From Candidatus Melainabacteria bacterium (GTDB taxonomy: Bacteria; Cyanobacteriota; Vampirovibrionia; Obscuribacterales; Obscuribacteraceae), in assembly GCA_003153555.1 (NCBI GenBank), contig PLZS01000192.1, forward strand, positions 1-56,782: a stretch of 56,782 nt of DNA, written 5' to 3'. The notes below the pieces were generated by a model, which worked only from the letters and a program-made list of their open reading frames with translations, made no database searches and was not told the origin of the DNA. The translations under genes and the position numbers were made by a program. Below, piece by piece: positions 32,054 through 40,814 of this stretch (position 1 is its first letter; each line of letters opens with the position of its first letter).

Positions 32054-34672
32054 TCAATCTAAATGCTTGACGAATTTGACGACATCCAACTCGGAAAGCT
32101 TTTTCAAGTTCTCGATTTTGATTTTGCCGATCGCACTCGTTGCAGTTTTCTTCTTGATTTGGAACCCAGCGTCCTTTAGCTTTTTTAGAGTCGCTTCTGA
32201 TAAATCGGACAGTACGACTGTTACTTCAACAGAGTTCTTATCTATGCCCTTCAAAGCGGGCAGCGGTTTCCCTTCTGCTTTTGCCCGGAGCAATTGTTGC
32301 AGCAATGCATCGAGCTTAGAAGATTTGTCTTTATCTACTGGAGCATCAAGCTTGGCAGATTTTTCTTTGTCTGCAAGTTCCGTCTTCTTTAGATCGTCAC
32401 TTGCTTTTGCTGCCATTTCTCGAGGTTGTGCTTTAGGATTCGCACTTTCTGCTAGGCGCGCATAGCTGGTTGGGCTTCCATACAGTCTTGCGTCAACAGT
32501 TTTTCCCATTGAAGTGATCGGTAAGGGGCTCTGCGCGGAGAATCCTCCGTGGGCAGCACCGACACTGGCGGCATTTCTCGCCATGTAGGGAGACATGGAC
32601 ATTCTTGCCATGGGAGACGGAACTGGGCGACCTGCTGGAACGGAGTAGCCGTAAGAATTGCCACGACGTACATCGCCGAACACTGCTTCTCGCTCAACAC
32701 CTTCGGGCATTTCAACCGGCACCACCACTGTTTGCGAAGCACCATTTTTGGTGACAGTCTTTTCTTCCACCGCTACGAACGATGTGTAATTCGTCATGAT
32801 GTGATGATCCAGCGCCGTCTTGATGATTTCATCCTTTAATTCTTTGTTGACGTTGCCACTCTGAGCGCCCTGATAGTCTTCCGACATCAACCGGTCCACC
32901 TTGGCTCGCGCCCATATGGATCCAAGCACTTCATTGTTGTGATTGATTTCTGGGAAGTTGACTGCCAAAGTTTGCGTATATGGTTTGCCCGCAGAATATC
33001 CTTTCAGGGTTACCGTGCCTGCTCCAGGTTTGATATATCTTCCTTTAAAGTACAGCGGCTTTTCTGCCCAAACATCGCTAACTTCTTTAGGAAATACTTC
33101 TTTTACTTCTAGTTTTCCGAAGTCTATCGATACATCGGTGAGCACGGGCGATGAAATGCGGTCATAGAATTTCTTGCCCACCTCTGCGCCAGATGTGTTG
33201 AGCAGGACATAATCTGCCTCACCGCCGCCCTCATTGGCGATGCCATCGATCAGTGTTCTGTTGACACTGTTTCCAGTGCCAAACGAAAACCATCGCGAAC
33301 TAGTTCGATGCTTCTTGATCAATCCTAAAATTTCAAGGTCATTGCCGACGAAGCCATCAGTCATGAAAGTGACAATGCGTAGTCTGTGATCATCAGCGGG
33401 AATTGCGCAGGCTTTTTCAACTGCTGGGCCCATCCAGGTTCCGCCATTTGCATCAAGTTCTTCGATGAACTTGTTGGCGCGCGCTTTTCGTTCTCCGTTT
33501 ACCGGTTGTGGTTTATCAAACAACAATTTTTGCTCATTGCTGAAAGCAATAATCTGGAATGCGTCCTGTGGATTCATATGATCGACGATGTAGCTGAGCG
33601 TCTCTTTAGCTTTCTGAAGCGGCGCACCATGTTGAGAGCCGGAGCAGTCGATTAAGAAGATCATTTCTTTGGGAGCGACCTTCTCAACAGTGACACGCTT
33701 TGGTGGCAGCAACATCAGTGTGAAGTATCCGCTTTCGGTTTTGGAGTCACGATAAGTTAAGTAGCCACTCTTCAAGTCATCGCCCGCTACATCCCAGCTG
33801 AGTACGAAATCCTTGTTAGGAATAGCGTCCTTGTCTTTCAAGCTTACTTTCGCTTCGTCTTTGCCAACGTTGGACACAGTCACTTCGTGCAGCTTCGAAC
33901 TGACATTGTGAATCGGCACGCCCGCATCAACATCAACATCGATAGAGATGTCGTGACCCGCTCGCGTGTTAGGTGGTGTTACCGGCGGTGTTATTTTGGA
34001 TGCATCAGGAACTTGGGTTGTGTCTGGTGCCCAACCGGTGCCTTCTTTCCCGGTCGCGTCGCCTGGAATGAATCGAGGTCCGACAACTGTCGGGAATGTA
34101 TATGTGAATCGGCCGGCATCATATTTTAGGAGCTCAACATAAGTGAGAGTAATGTCGATACTGGCGCCCGGCTCGATGTTAGCCACTGATTGGGTGAAGA
34201 TGTTAGTACGCTCTTGATCCAACAGAGAAGCAACGTGACCTTGAGCTTTCGCTTCGTTGTAAATTTTTCGCGCTTCTTCTTTCTTTTTGATCGTGCCGCG
34301 AATAAGGCGGTTGCCCACTTTCATGGTCATGCTGTCTACAGCGCCACTTTCGGACAGCGGGAAGGTGTAGATCGCTTCAATTTTGTCTTTATAAGGGTTG
34401 GTGAAAGTTTGCTTTACCGTTACTCGCGCAACGTAACCAGCAATTTTTGTGGAGACGCTAGTATGTTTCAACGGACACTGTCCAACGGTTTTGCCCAGGC
34501 TCGAGATCGCCAAGAGCGTCCCTGAACCGATTGTGCGCTGTGAATCTTTCTTGGCTTCAGAACTTGAGGCTGTGGCGGCCTGAGCTGCAGGCAGAAGCAT
34601 GCCCACGCTTGATGAACTACACAACGACAGTAGAGTCGTATTGATTAAGAGGAATTTGCTCACTTTGCTCAT
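32054..34672 (-). CDS. Exported VIT and von Willebrand A domain protein
   Basis: 872 residues from ATG 34672, chosen because a signal peptide (SKVSKFLLINTTLLSLC...AAQA) and GAAGG follow the upstream context; the frame is open to 34771, but those residues would sit before the signal. VIT domain (about 50-180) with KQTFTNPYKDKIEAIYTFPL, then a vWA domain with MIDAS DCSGS (Asp342 to Ser346) and MTDGFVGND. The rest includes a Ser/Met/Pro-rich stretch and a Lys-rich C-terminal domain with SDLSEATLKKLKDAGF. Related to inter-alpha-trypsin inhibitor-like and marine sortase-target VIT proteins. Likely adhesion or surface metal-dependent binding in the envelope. No sortase motif seen. Confidence 0.9.
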   Translation of the reverse strand: MSKVSKFLLINTTLLSLCSSSSVGMLLPAAQAATASSSEAKKDSQRTIGSGTLLAISSLGKTVGQCPLKHTSVSTKIAGYVARVTVKQTFTNPYKDKIEAIYTFPLSESGAVDSMTMKVGNRLIRGTIKKKEEARKIYNEAKAQGHVASLLDQERTNIFTQSVANIEPGASIDITLTYVELLKYDAGRFTYTFPTVVGPRFIPGDATGKEGTGWAPDTTQVPDASKITPPVTPPNTRAGHDISIDVDVDAGVPIHNVSSKLHEVTVSNVGKDEAKVSLKDKDAIPNKDFVLSWDVAGDDLKSGYLTYRDSKTESGYFTLMLLPPKRVTVEKVAPKEMIFLIDCSGSQHGAPLQKAKETLSYIVDHMNPQDAFQIIAFSNEQKLLFDKPQPVNGERKARANKFIEELDANGGTWMGPAVEKACAIPADDHRLRIVTFMTDGFVGNDLEILGLIKKHRTSSRWFSFGTGNSVNRTLIDGIANEGGGEADYVLLNTSGAEVGKKFYDRISSPVLTDVSIDFGKLEVKEVFPKEVSDVWAEKPLYFKGRYIKPGAGTVTLKGYSAGKPYTQTLAVNFPEINHNNEVLGSIWARAKVDRLMSEDYQGAQSGNVNKELKDEIIKTALDHHIMTNYTSFVAVEEKTVTKNGASQTVVVPVEMPEGVEREAVFGDVRRGNSYGYSVPAGRPVPSPMARMSMSPYMARNAASVGAAHGGFSAQSPLPITSMGKTVDARLYGSPTSYARLAESANPKAQPREMAAKASDDLKKTELADKEKSAKLDAPVDKDKSSKLDALLQQLLRAKAEGKPLPALKGIDKNSVEVTVVLSDLSEATLKKLKDAGFQIKKKTATSAIGKIKIENLKKLSELDVVKFVKHLD

Positions 34673-34846
34673 TGCTTGCACCTTCGTGTGTTTAGAGCCA
34701 TCCATGTGTCTCATATCTTTTCTACCTCTATATAACGCCATTAACGTCAGCCTATCCGACCTGAACACCAAGACCCATAGGGTTATGGATAGAGAGCACT
34801 CAGGAGATCACTCCAAGAACTAACGCTAAAAGGGTGAGCTCATTCA

Positions 34847-34942
34847 ATGAAAGATGACTTCGAATCCGCCATTCGAGGGATGCGCGGTTTGGCAAAATCG
34901 ACGATGTTGTTAACAGGTCTTCAATCTAGGATGAAGTTCTAA
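34847..34942 (+). CDS. Possible 31-residue leader or small protein
   Basis: ATG 34847 is preceded by GGGTGAG about 8-13 bases upstream and the frame ends 15 bases before the ribosome binding site region of the next gene. The product is amphipathic, with several Met (MRGLAKSTMLLTGLQSRMKF at the end). Could be a leader peptide or a short expressed protein. Evidence is only context. Confidence 0.3.
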   Translation: MKDDFESAIRGMRGLAKSTMLLTGLQSRMKF

Positions 34943-34957
34943 ATAAGGGGGGGTCTC

Positions 34958-35353
34958 ATGCGAAGAGGGATTATTGACAGGATCCGGGCAATATATCATT
35001 CTTTAACTGATGATAATCACGAAGAACCAGTTGAACTGCGCGTGGAAAATGCACGCATGTCTCAAACTAGACTTAAAGCGCTGAAACCAATTGATCCGAG
35101 CAAGGACGAAAAAATACCTGTGGCTCTGCCGATTGACGATACTGACCCAGCCACGATTTCGAAGCGAGTAACTACCCTGGCCGGCATGAGCCACTATCGC
35201 TTAGCGGCGCTGGCAGCCATTTTGCCGCCCGAGAGCCCTGACGAGCTTGAAAGGAAGGTTTCCTCTGAAGACAAGGAAGCCGAGGCGTCGCGGCCGCAGT
35301 CTAAATCGACAACTCCTCTGATGACGACGAGTTTGTCGATGAAGCAGAATTAG
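34958..35353 (+). CDS. Hypothetical 131-residue protein
   Basis: Soluble, charged protein of unknown family. A long G run (GGGGGGG) precedes ATG 34958 and makes a strong ribosome binding site. Residues 1-25 form a basic helix (RRGIIDRIRAIYHSL), the middle is acidic and the last 25 residues are Ser/Thr/Lys-rich. It stands between a divergent VIT/vWA gene and a convergent secreted protein gene. No domain recognised. Confidence 0.7.
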   Translation: MRRGIIDRIRAIYHSLTDDNHEEPVELRVENARMSQTRLKALKPIDPSKDEKIPVALPIDDTDPATISKRVTTLAGMSHYRLAALAAILPPESPDELERKVSSEDKEAEASRPQSKSTTPLMTTSLSMKQN

Positions 35354-35372
35354 AACAATGCCGAGCTCTCAC

Positions 35373-35930
35373 CTACTGAGACAGCTCTCTGAAAACAAAA
35401 ATGACACTATTGGTGGTGTGATCGGTGATTGGTTTGCCAGCCAATCCGCAGGCTCGAACTGCAAATAGATTCTCGGAATTGTGCATGATCGTTATAGTTC
35501 CTGGCGCACCAGTCCACGATTTGGGCGGTCGCTTAGCCAGAGCTTCGGTGCCATTGCGCGACAGTCCGTAATCTGGAAGCAGTTGATATTGGACATATTG
35601 AGGTGAGGTGGCTGGTAACTCTTTGGCCAGCAATTCGTTTTCCAAGTAAGGGTTCTTGATCTTATTTAGTTTGGCGCTCGCGTCAAAATCTTCCAGTTCG
35701 GAGGCACTTTCTGGAAATTTCCTAAAACGTTGGTGATAACGCGAAAGAGTGTCGCTCAGCCGCGTCATGCAATCGAGCATTTTGGCATCAGCTGCCTTGT
35801 TGCCATTTTGTGCTTCAAGTAAGAGGCGATAGAGTTCTACTGGAGGAGCTGAATAACTGGGCGTTGCACCGAATGTGGTGCAGACAAGCATTGTCCAAAT
35901 TAGTGGATTCACCCGCGACGCATGTTGCAT
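35373..35930 (-). CDS. Exported hypothetical protein
   Basis: 185 residues with an N-terminal signal peptide (PLIWTMLVCTTFGATPSYSA, cleavage after SYSA). The mature part has a helix-rich first half (LYRLLLEAQNGNKAADAKML) and a beta-rich second half (QYVQYQLLPDYGLSRNG, TITIMHNSENLFAVRACG), somewhat like a pseudopilin C-terminal fold but without a prepilin leader. Likely periplasmic. Function not recognised. Confidence 0.75.
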   Translation of the reverse strand: MQHASRVNPLIWTMLVCTTFGATPSYSAPPVELYRLLLEAQNGNKAADAKMLDCMTRLSDTLSRYHQRFRKFPESASELEDFDASAKLNKIKNPYLENELLAKELPATSPQYVQYQLLPDYGLSRNGTEALAKRPPKSWTGAPGTITIMHNSENLFAVRACGLAGKPITDHTTNSVIFVFRELSQ

Positions 35931-35994
35931 CTACTCAGTCTAACACCACGCCCGTTAGCAATGAAGAAGCGCAAGCGGCTCGGCTATTGAACTA

Positions 35995-36270
35995 TTAATG
36001 ATTACGGGCGGTGACCACGGTGTCTTGTTCGAGTTCGTCCAACCAATTCTTTGGCAGCTCTACTGAAGATTTACCTTCCAGCAAGGCCACTTCCTTCAAA
36101 TCCCAGAGATATTCAAACAAACCTTCTTGCGAAAGAGATTTTGCACGGCGCATGTCAGTTCCTGTGTGCAACCGGTTGTAAACTCTGTTCAATCGATCTT
36201 TTAACATGTCAGTGGTCACAGTGACCAATTTTTCATGGCGAACGCCGCTGTTCAATTTTGAACTGCCCAT
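35995..36270 (-). CDS. Hypothetical 91-residue protein
   Basis: Small soluble helical protein. GAGGTGAGGAT directly precedes ATG 36270 and gives a clear start. The body is helical (DMLKDRLNRVYNRLHTGTD, GLFEYLWDLKEVALLEG). It lies on the same strand as, and 64 bases upstream of, the exported protein gene, so co-transcription is possible. No recognised family. Confidence 0.7.
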   Translation of the reverse strand: MGSSKLNSGVRHEKLVTVTTDMLKDRLNRVYNRLHTGTDMRRAKSLSQEGLFEYLWDLKEVALLEGKSSVELPKNWLDELEQDTVVTARNH

Positions 36271-36458
36271 ATCCTCACCTCTTATTCGACTCTAAGACTG
36301 ATATTCCCTGCACGATAAAAAATTCTCGTAAAGGCTGATGTCAAGAGGCTCTCCGCGAAAGATTTTACTCGAGTGCTCAGAGCTGGCGCAGTCAGGTCGA
36401 AATTTGAGCTTAGCAATCAGGGTGAAGCCCCAGATTTTGATTCGAAACTGGAGCAACG

Positions 36459-36490
36459 AAAAACCGCCCCCGCCTTATTGCGGTGGGGAC
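36459..36490 (-). terminator. Intrinsic terminator downstream of rpsU
   Basis: On the minus strand CCCCACCGC-AATAAG-GCGGGGG forms a stem with one or two mismatches, followed by GCGGTTTTTCG. It lies 29 bases past the bS21 stop. Confidence 0.65.
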
Positions 36491-36518
36491 GTTGCCTAAT
36501 GCACGAATTGGAAAGTCG

Positions 36519-36692
36519 CTAGGAGCGCCGCTTGCGAGCAGCTTCAGCTTTGCGTTTACGCTTGACGCTGGGCTTCTCGTATCTTTCTCTACGCTTGATT
36601 TCTGACAAAATGCCGGCTTTTTGAATCTTCTTCTTGAAGCGCTTCAACGCGGCTTCAATGCTTTCACCTTCGGCAACTCTAACCTCAGACAA
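36519..36692 (-). CDS. rpsU: 30S ribosomal protein bS21
   Basis: 57-residue basic protein of the small subunit (the S21 family). It reads MSEVRVAEGESIEAALKRFK then the typical KRRERYEKPSVKRKRK and ARKRR tail. It starts with TTG at 36692, with GGGGGAGGA ending five bases upstream, a strong ribosome binding site. Too short for many ORF thresholds. A hairpin terminator follows 29 bases past the stop, so it is probably a separate transcript from the EF-G-like gene upstream. Confidence 0.93.
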   Translation of the reverse strand: MSEVRVAEGESIEAALKRFKKKIQKAGILSEIKRRERYEKPSVKRKRKAEAARKRRS

Positions 36693-36924
36693 AGGTCCTC
36701 CCCCTTCAAGAGAAACAGTAAATATAAGCTTTTACAATTGCCACGATCTTAGCATTTAAGACCTGGGTGAACAACAAAGCGCTAACAACATCCAGTCTCT
36801 AAGCGATTTTAGCTTCGGACTGATTGCCAGATGACGCGCAGGACAGGGAAATGCCTGATTCACATTTCTAATTATCCGAGCCGAGCCAAGCCGATCGAGG
36901 GCTAATCTCGCCACTTGAGATGAC

Positions 36925-39003
36925 TCAGTGCGCAGCCTCGACGGCCGCTGTATGTTGAGAGACAAGTTCTTGAGATAAAGTCGGTGGCACAGGCGATAGA
37001 TGCGATAACTTCCAGACATAGTAGCCAAGCCCTTGTGAAAGCGTTCGCAACTCAATGATGTAGTCCCAGAGTTCGCCTTGCGGTATGTGGGCACTGACTT
37101 CGTCCCATCCCTGGCGGTTTATGTCCGGTCCGTAACCCAGAATGTGCCCCCGCAATCCGTTCATCTGCCCAAGCACGCCTGAAGTGTAGCCGCTGGGCAC
37201 GCTTATTTTTACTTCGGCAATCGGCTCAAGGATAACGGGATGAGCCTTGTTAAGACCTTCTCGCATGGCTAAAATCGCTGCCATCCTAAAGGACATTTCG
37301 TCGCTGTCTACATCATGATAAGAGCCGTCGTACAAGTTAACGGACACGTCAACTACAGGGAAACCGGCTAAAGGACCTCTTCCTAGCGCTTCCATAACGC
37401 CCTTTTCAACGCCTGGAATATATTGGCGGGGCACTGATCCACCGACGATTGACTCGGTAAATTTGCTGCCTGCACCGCGCTCAAGCGCTTCAATTTTTAG
37501 ATACACGTCTCCGAACTGGCCCTTGCCACCAGTTTGTTTCTTGTGTCGCCCGTGGGCGTCTGCCTTGCTCTGGATCGATTCTTTATACGCAATCTGAGGG
37601 CGTGTGCTATCGAGAGAAATGTGGTATTTGCGTTCCAGACGTTGGCGAGAAAGCGTCAAGTGCACTTCGCCTTGTCCGTATAAACAATATTCGTGCGTGT
37701 CCGGATCCCGATCTACCTTGAGTACAGGATCTTCTTCGACCAACTTAGATAGCAACGTAGAGAGTTTTGCCTCGTCGTTGCGATTTTTTGGCGCAATAGC
37801 CAGCGAATAAAGAGGTGGCGGCGTGTCAGGTACCGGCACTACTCTTGTCTCTTTTTCAGTGACAAGAGTGTCTCCACTGCGTGGTGTTTCCAATCGCGCA
37901 ATCGCTACAATTGATCCGGGACCAGCGTTTCCAGCGGTGTCCTGTTTCTTGCCAATCAAGTGGTACAAGCCACCGACTCTCTCTTTTGCACCTGCGCGAG
38001 ATATGTCAATTAACTGCGTATCGGCTGTTATTGTGCCGGTGAAGACGCGAGTGAGAGAGAGTTTGCCGGACTGTGGATGAATGTATGTTTTGATTACTTG
38101 CGCAATCACCGGTCCATCTGCTTTGATTTGAATCGGCTTGCCATCCTTGTCTTTATATTCACGCTCCAGGGGATCGGGGCAAAGCGTGATGATCGCATCA
38201 AGTAAGCTGAAAACGCCAGCATCGGTTTGCGCAGAACCGACAAGGATTGGCACAATGGTTCCGGCACGGACAGCTTCTTTTAAATCTTTTTCGAGGGTGT
38301 CTTGGGGTGGATCTTTGCCCTCCAGTACCATTTCGAGCAAGGCATCATCTGTGTCGGCGAGGCTCTCGATCAGCTTTTCACGCGAAGCCTCGAGGTCGGC
38401 TTTTACATCTGCGGGTATTTCGTGCTTTTCTGCTTTGCCTTGAGCACCATATTTGAAGCCTTCTTTTTTCAACACATCAACATAACCGACAAAGCTAGGA
38501 CCTGAGCCAATGGGATAGTGTATTGGCGCCAGAGGTCTCGGTGTTTTGGTGCCGGGCATGTCTTTCAAAACAGACAGCGTTTCTTCGAAAACAAGATCCG
38601 GCTTATCCATTTTATTGACGAACACTAGTCTGGAAATGCCGATTTGTTCGGTGAAGCGAAGCAAAATGTCCATCTGTATTAGCCTGTGTGCATCAGGTTC
38701 GACTACGAACACCGCGGCATCCACACCCATTAACGCCAGTTTTGTTTCTTCGTTGAAATCGACAAACCCAGGGCAATCCAGAATGTTGAAAGTGACATCC
38801 TTGTATGTGGTCTGCGCTGCTGAAACTTGCGTCGAGATTTGTCGGGAAATCGACTCCGGTTCGTAATCCGTAGTCATCGTTCCATCCTGAATCTTGCCGC
38901 GTCGGGAGATAGCGCCGGTTAAATGCAGTATCGATTCGACTAAACTTGTTTTTCCGCTTCGATTGATTCCAATAAACGCAACGTTTCGAATAGCAGTTGA
39001 CAC
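36925..39003 (-). CDS. EF-G-like translational GTPase
   Basis: 692 residues, with all EF-G domains I-V in order. G1 is GINRSGKT (12-19), G4 NKMDKPD; G3 is DCPGFVDF, where the usual DTPGHVDF catalytic His is replaced by Phe80. Later come domain II (GSIVAIARLE), the domain III/IV region (GGKGQFGDVYL, SVPRQYIPGVEKG) and domain V (ISVPSGYTSGVLGQMNGLRG). This fits the FusA2-type EF-G-like proteins rather than canonical EF-G. GTG 39003 has AGGAGAG upstream and is preferred over the TTG at 39027. Role (ribosome recycling or specialised translation) is unknown. Confidence 0.9.
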   Translation of the reverse strand: MSTAIRNVAFIGINRSGKTSLVESILHLTGAISRRGKIQDGTMTTDYEPESISRQISTQVSAAQTTYKDVTFNILDCPGFVDFNEETKLALMGVDAAVFVVEPDAHRLIQMDILLRFTEQIGISRLVFVNKMDKPDLVFEETLSVLKDMPGTKTPRPLAPIHYPIGSGPSFVGYVDVLKKEGFKYGAQGKAEKHEIPADVKADLEASREKLIESLADTDDALLEMVLEGKDPPQDTLEKDLKEAVRAGTIVPILVGSAQTDAGVFSLLDAIITLCPDPLEREYKDKDGKPIQIKADGPVIAQVIKTYIHPQSGKLSLTRVFTGTITADTQLIDISRAGAKERVGGLYHLIGKKQDTAGNAGPGSIVAIARLETPRSGDTLVTEKETRVVPVPDTPPPLYSLAIAPKNRNDEAKLSTLLSKLVEEDPVLKVDRDPDTHEYCLYGQGEVHLTLSRQRLERKYHISLDSTRPQIAYKESIQSKADAHGRHKKQTGGKGQFGDVYLKIEALERGAGSKFTESIVGGSVPRQYIPGVEKGVMEALGRGPLAGFPVVDVSVNLYDGSYHDVDSDEMSFRMAAILAMREGLNKAHPVILEPIAEVKISVPSGYTSGVLGQMNGLRGHILGYGPDINRQGWDEVSAHIPQGELWDYIIELRTLSQGLGYYVWKLSHLSPVPPTLSQELVSQHTAAVEAAH

Positions 39004-39213
39004 GGCACTCTCCTTACTTGTTGGCAAGAGGACTGAAACTCTATGGCTTCCTATGTCAAAAAGAGTATCGAACCTGTGTGCGTTTCAGCAAGCAGATCCA
39101 GTTCGATTTAATGTAATGGCAGATGCCAAAAGCGGCTATCGGTAAGGTTTGAATCGGTCAGCTCTGGCACGGCAGTTTAAACGATTTTGCCTCAAACCAC
39201 CTCGCTCTCGATA

Positions 39214-39726
39214 TTACTGGGTGTTAGCGTCTCTAGCCGAGTCGTAGGTACCATTGTCGTGCGTATATTTATCGTCTTCTTTCTCGCCTACTTTAGCACC
39301 GAAGATCTTGGCTAGCGTTTTTGCTGAGCGAGGAATGATCGGGAATTGGTATCCAGTGCGGCGATTGAAGATTATAGAGTCGGCTCGACCCCATTTAAAA
39401 CCGTTCATGGCGACATTCAGAGTCGACACGCCTGGTAAGCCTGCATAATCTGCACCTGCTGCAAAACACAGTATGCTCAGAACCATAAAAACTGGTGCCA
39501 TCACCGCATGCACCCATAGACCTTCTGCAGGCTTAATCAGAGATTTTTTGCCGCCTGGTAAGTGCAAAAGAAATGGTGAAAGCAAAGTGAATGGTAGAAA
39601 TCCTTCCCAATACATGACCCGCCCTTGGATCCCAGCTACGTAACTTTTGTAGGCGAAGGAAATACCGACGACCATCAGAAATATTCCGAAAACCAGCGCA
39701 ACTGGAGGACTCATTGACGGGAGCAT
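39214..39726 (-). CDS. Membrane protein of unknown function
   Basis: 170 residues from ATG 39726 (a TTG at 39744 is also open). About three membrane helices (about 8-28, 41-58 and 73-95), then a polar tail with an Asp/Lys/Thr-rich end (EKEDDKYTHDNGTYDSARD). No signal peptide as such. The start is uncertain. Function not recognised; it might be a small membrane subunit or envelope factor. Same strand as the LRR gene and the EF-G-like gene but well separated. Confidence 0.65.
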   Translation of the reverse strand: MLPSMSPPVALVFGIFLMVVGISFAYKSYVAGIQGRVMYWEGFLPFTLLSPFLLHLPGGKKSLIKPAEGLWVHAVMAPVFMVLSILCFAAGADYAGLPGVSTLNVAMNGFKWGRADSIIFNRRTGYQFPIIPRSAKTLAKIFGAKVGEKEDDKYTHDNGTYDSARDANTQ

Positions 39727-39847
39727 AATTCTTTGGACCTGCAAATGGAAATTGGAACAACACCAATTTAAGTCTAACTGATAGCCGTTTTCCGCGCTAG
39801 TGCAGGCAAGGCTGGCAGTGCTAGCTGGCCCTCACGGTCGATACTTT

Positions 39848-40660
39848 CTACCAGTCTATTAACTCGAACCATGCCGGTTGGCTTGGTTTGAAGTTGGCGC
39901 GTTTGACAAGGTACTCAGGCCGCACCCCAGCCAAGTTACGCTGATTGATTCTGACCTTGTGGCTATCAGAGGCTAGTTTCAGGTACCACCCTAGGGTGGT
40001 TTCAGTTTCTGCAGATGGAAACGGAAAATCCCGATTGAACAAGGTTGGCAATTTAGCTGGCTTTGCAATGGGGGGAGTGTAGGCAGACCAAGAAATTTCG
40101 CACTGAGGCATTTGTTTTTTCAGTTTTTGAAGACAGCTTTCTGTGACGTGACTCTCGTGCAAGACCAATGTTCTGAGTTTTTTCATGGCCTGCAACTTGC
40201 GGATGCCTCTGTCTGTGACAGCTGTTTGTGAGAGCCTTAGCGTTTTCAAATTTCTCAGCTTGGCCAGAACTCTTAAGCCTGCGTCATCGACGTTAGTTCC
40301 ATCCAGTTCTAAGTAATCGAGCCTCTTCAAGGCTAGAAGATATTCAAGGCCGCAACTTGTGACAAATGCGTTTGTTAGCTGTAAGCCTCTCAACTTTGTC
40401 ATCTGTTGAATGAAAAACAGTCCTCGATCAGTAATGGCAACGCCATCCAGGTTTAGCCACTCGAGCTGAAGTAGATTTTCAATGTAAGTGAGTCCTGCAT
40501 TGGTCACGCATTTGGCATCGACGATATGCAATTCGCGCAGCTGTTTGTGACCGTATAGCTGAGCCAAAACGCTATCAGTGACGTCGCTGCCCTTCAACTC
40601 GATGCTGGTTGCATTTTGCTTACGGCAGGAAGTAATTAGCCAGTTCAACGCATTATTCAA
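39848..40660 (-). CDS. Leucine-rich-repeat protein
   Basis: 270 residues made mainly of LRR units of about 24 residues with the RNI/F-box-like pattern: LNLDGVAITDRGLFFI, LQLTNAFVTSCGLEYL, LELDGTNVDDAGLRVL, LRLSQTAVTDRGIRKL, LVLHESHVTESCLQKL. Before it is a capping segment, after it a polar C-terminal part with SETETTLGWY-like sequence. Start TTG 40660 has GAGGA seven bases upstream. Likely a cytoplasmic binding scaffold; no signal peptide. Partner unknown. Confidence 0.85.
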   Translation of the reverse strand: MNNALNWLITSCRKQNATSIELKGSDVTDSVLAQLYGHKQLRELHIVDAKCVTNAGLTYIENLLQLEWLNLDGVAITDRGLFFIQQMTKLRGLQLTNAFVTSCGLEYLLALKRLDYLELDGTNVDDAGLRVLAKLRNLKTLRLSQTAVTDRGIRKLQAMKKLRTLVLHESHVTESCLQKLKKQMPQCEISWSAYTPPIAKPAKLPTLFNRDFPFPSAETETTLGWYLKLASDSHKVRINQRNLAGVRPEYLVKRANFKPSQPAWFELIDW

Positions 40661-40814
40661 GCCAATTCCTCACCCAGCCAAATTCTTGTTGTAGTAAAGA
40701 GGTTCTTCTTTCAGTCTACATGCTTCTTTGGAATTGCGGGTCCTGAAGCCGTAATCATCCCCTACTGGTCTAAAATAGGAGGTTCGGAAATCATAAGACC
40801 ACAGGAGCGAGCAC

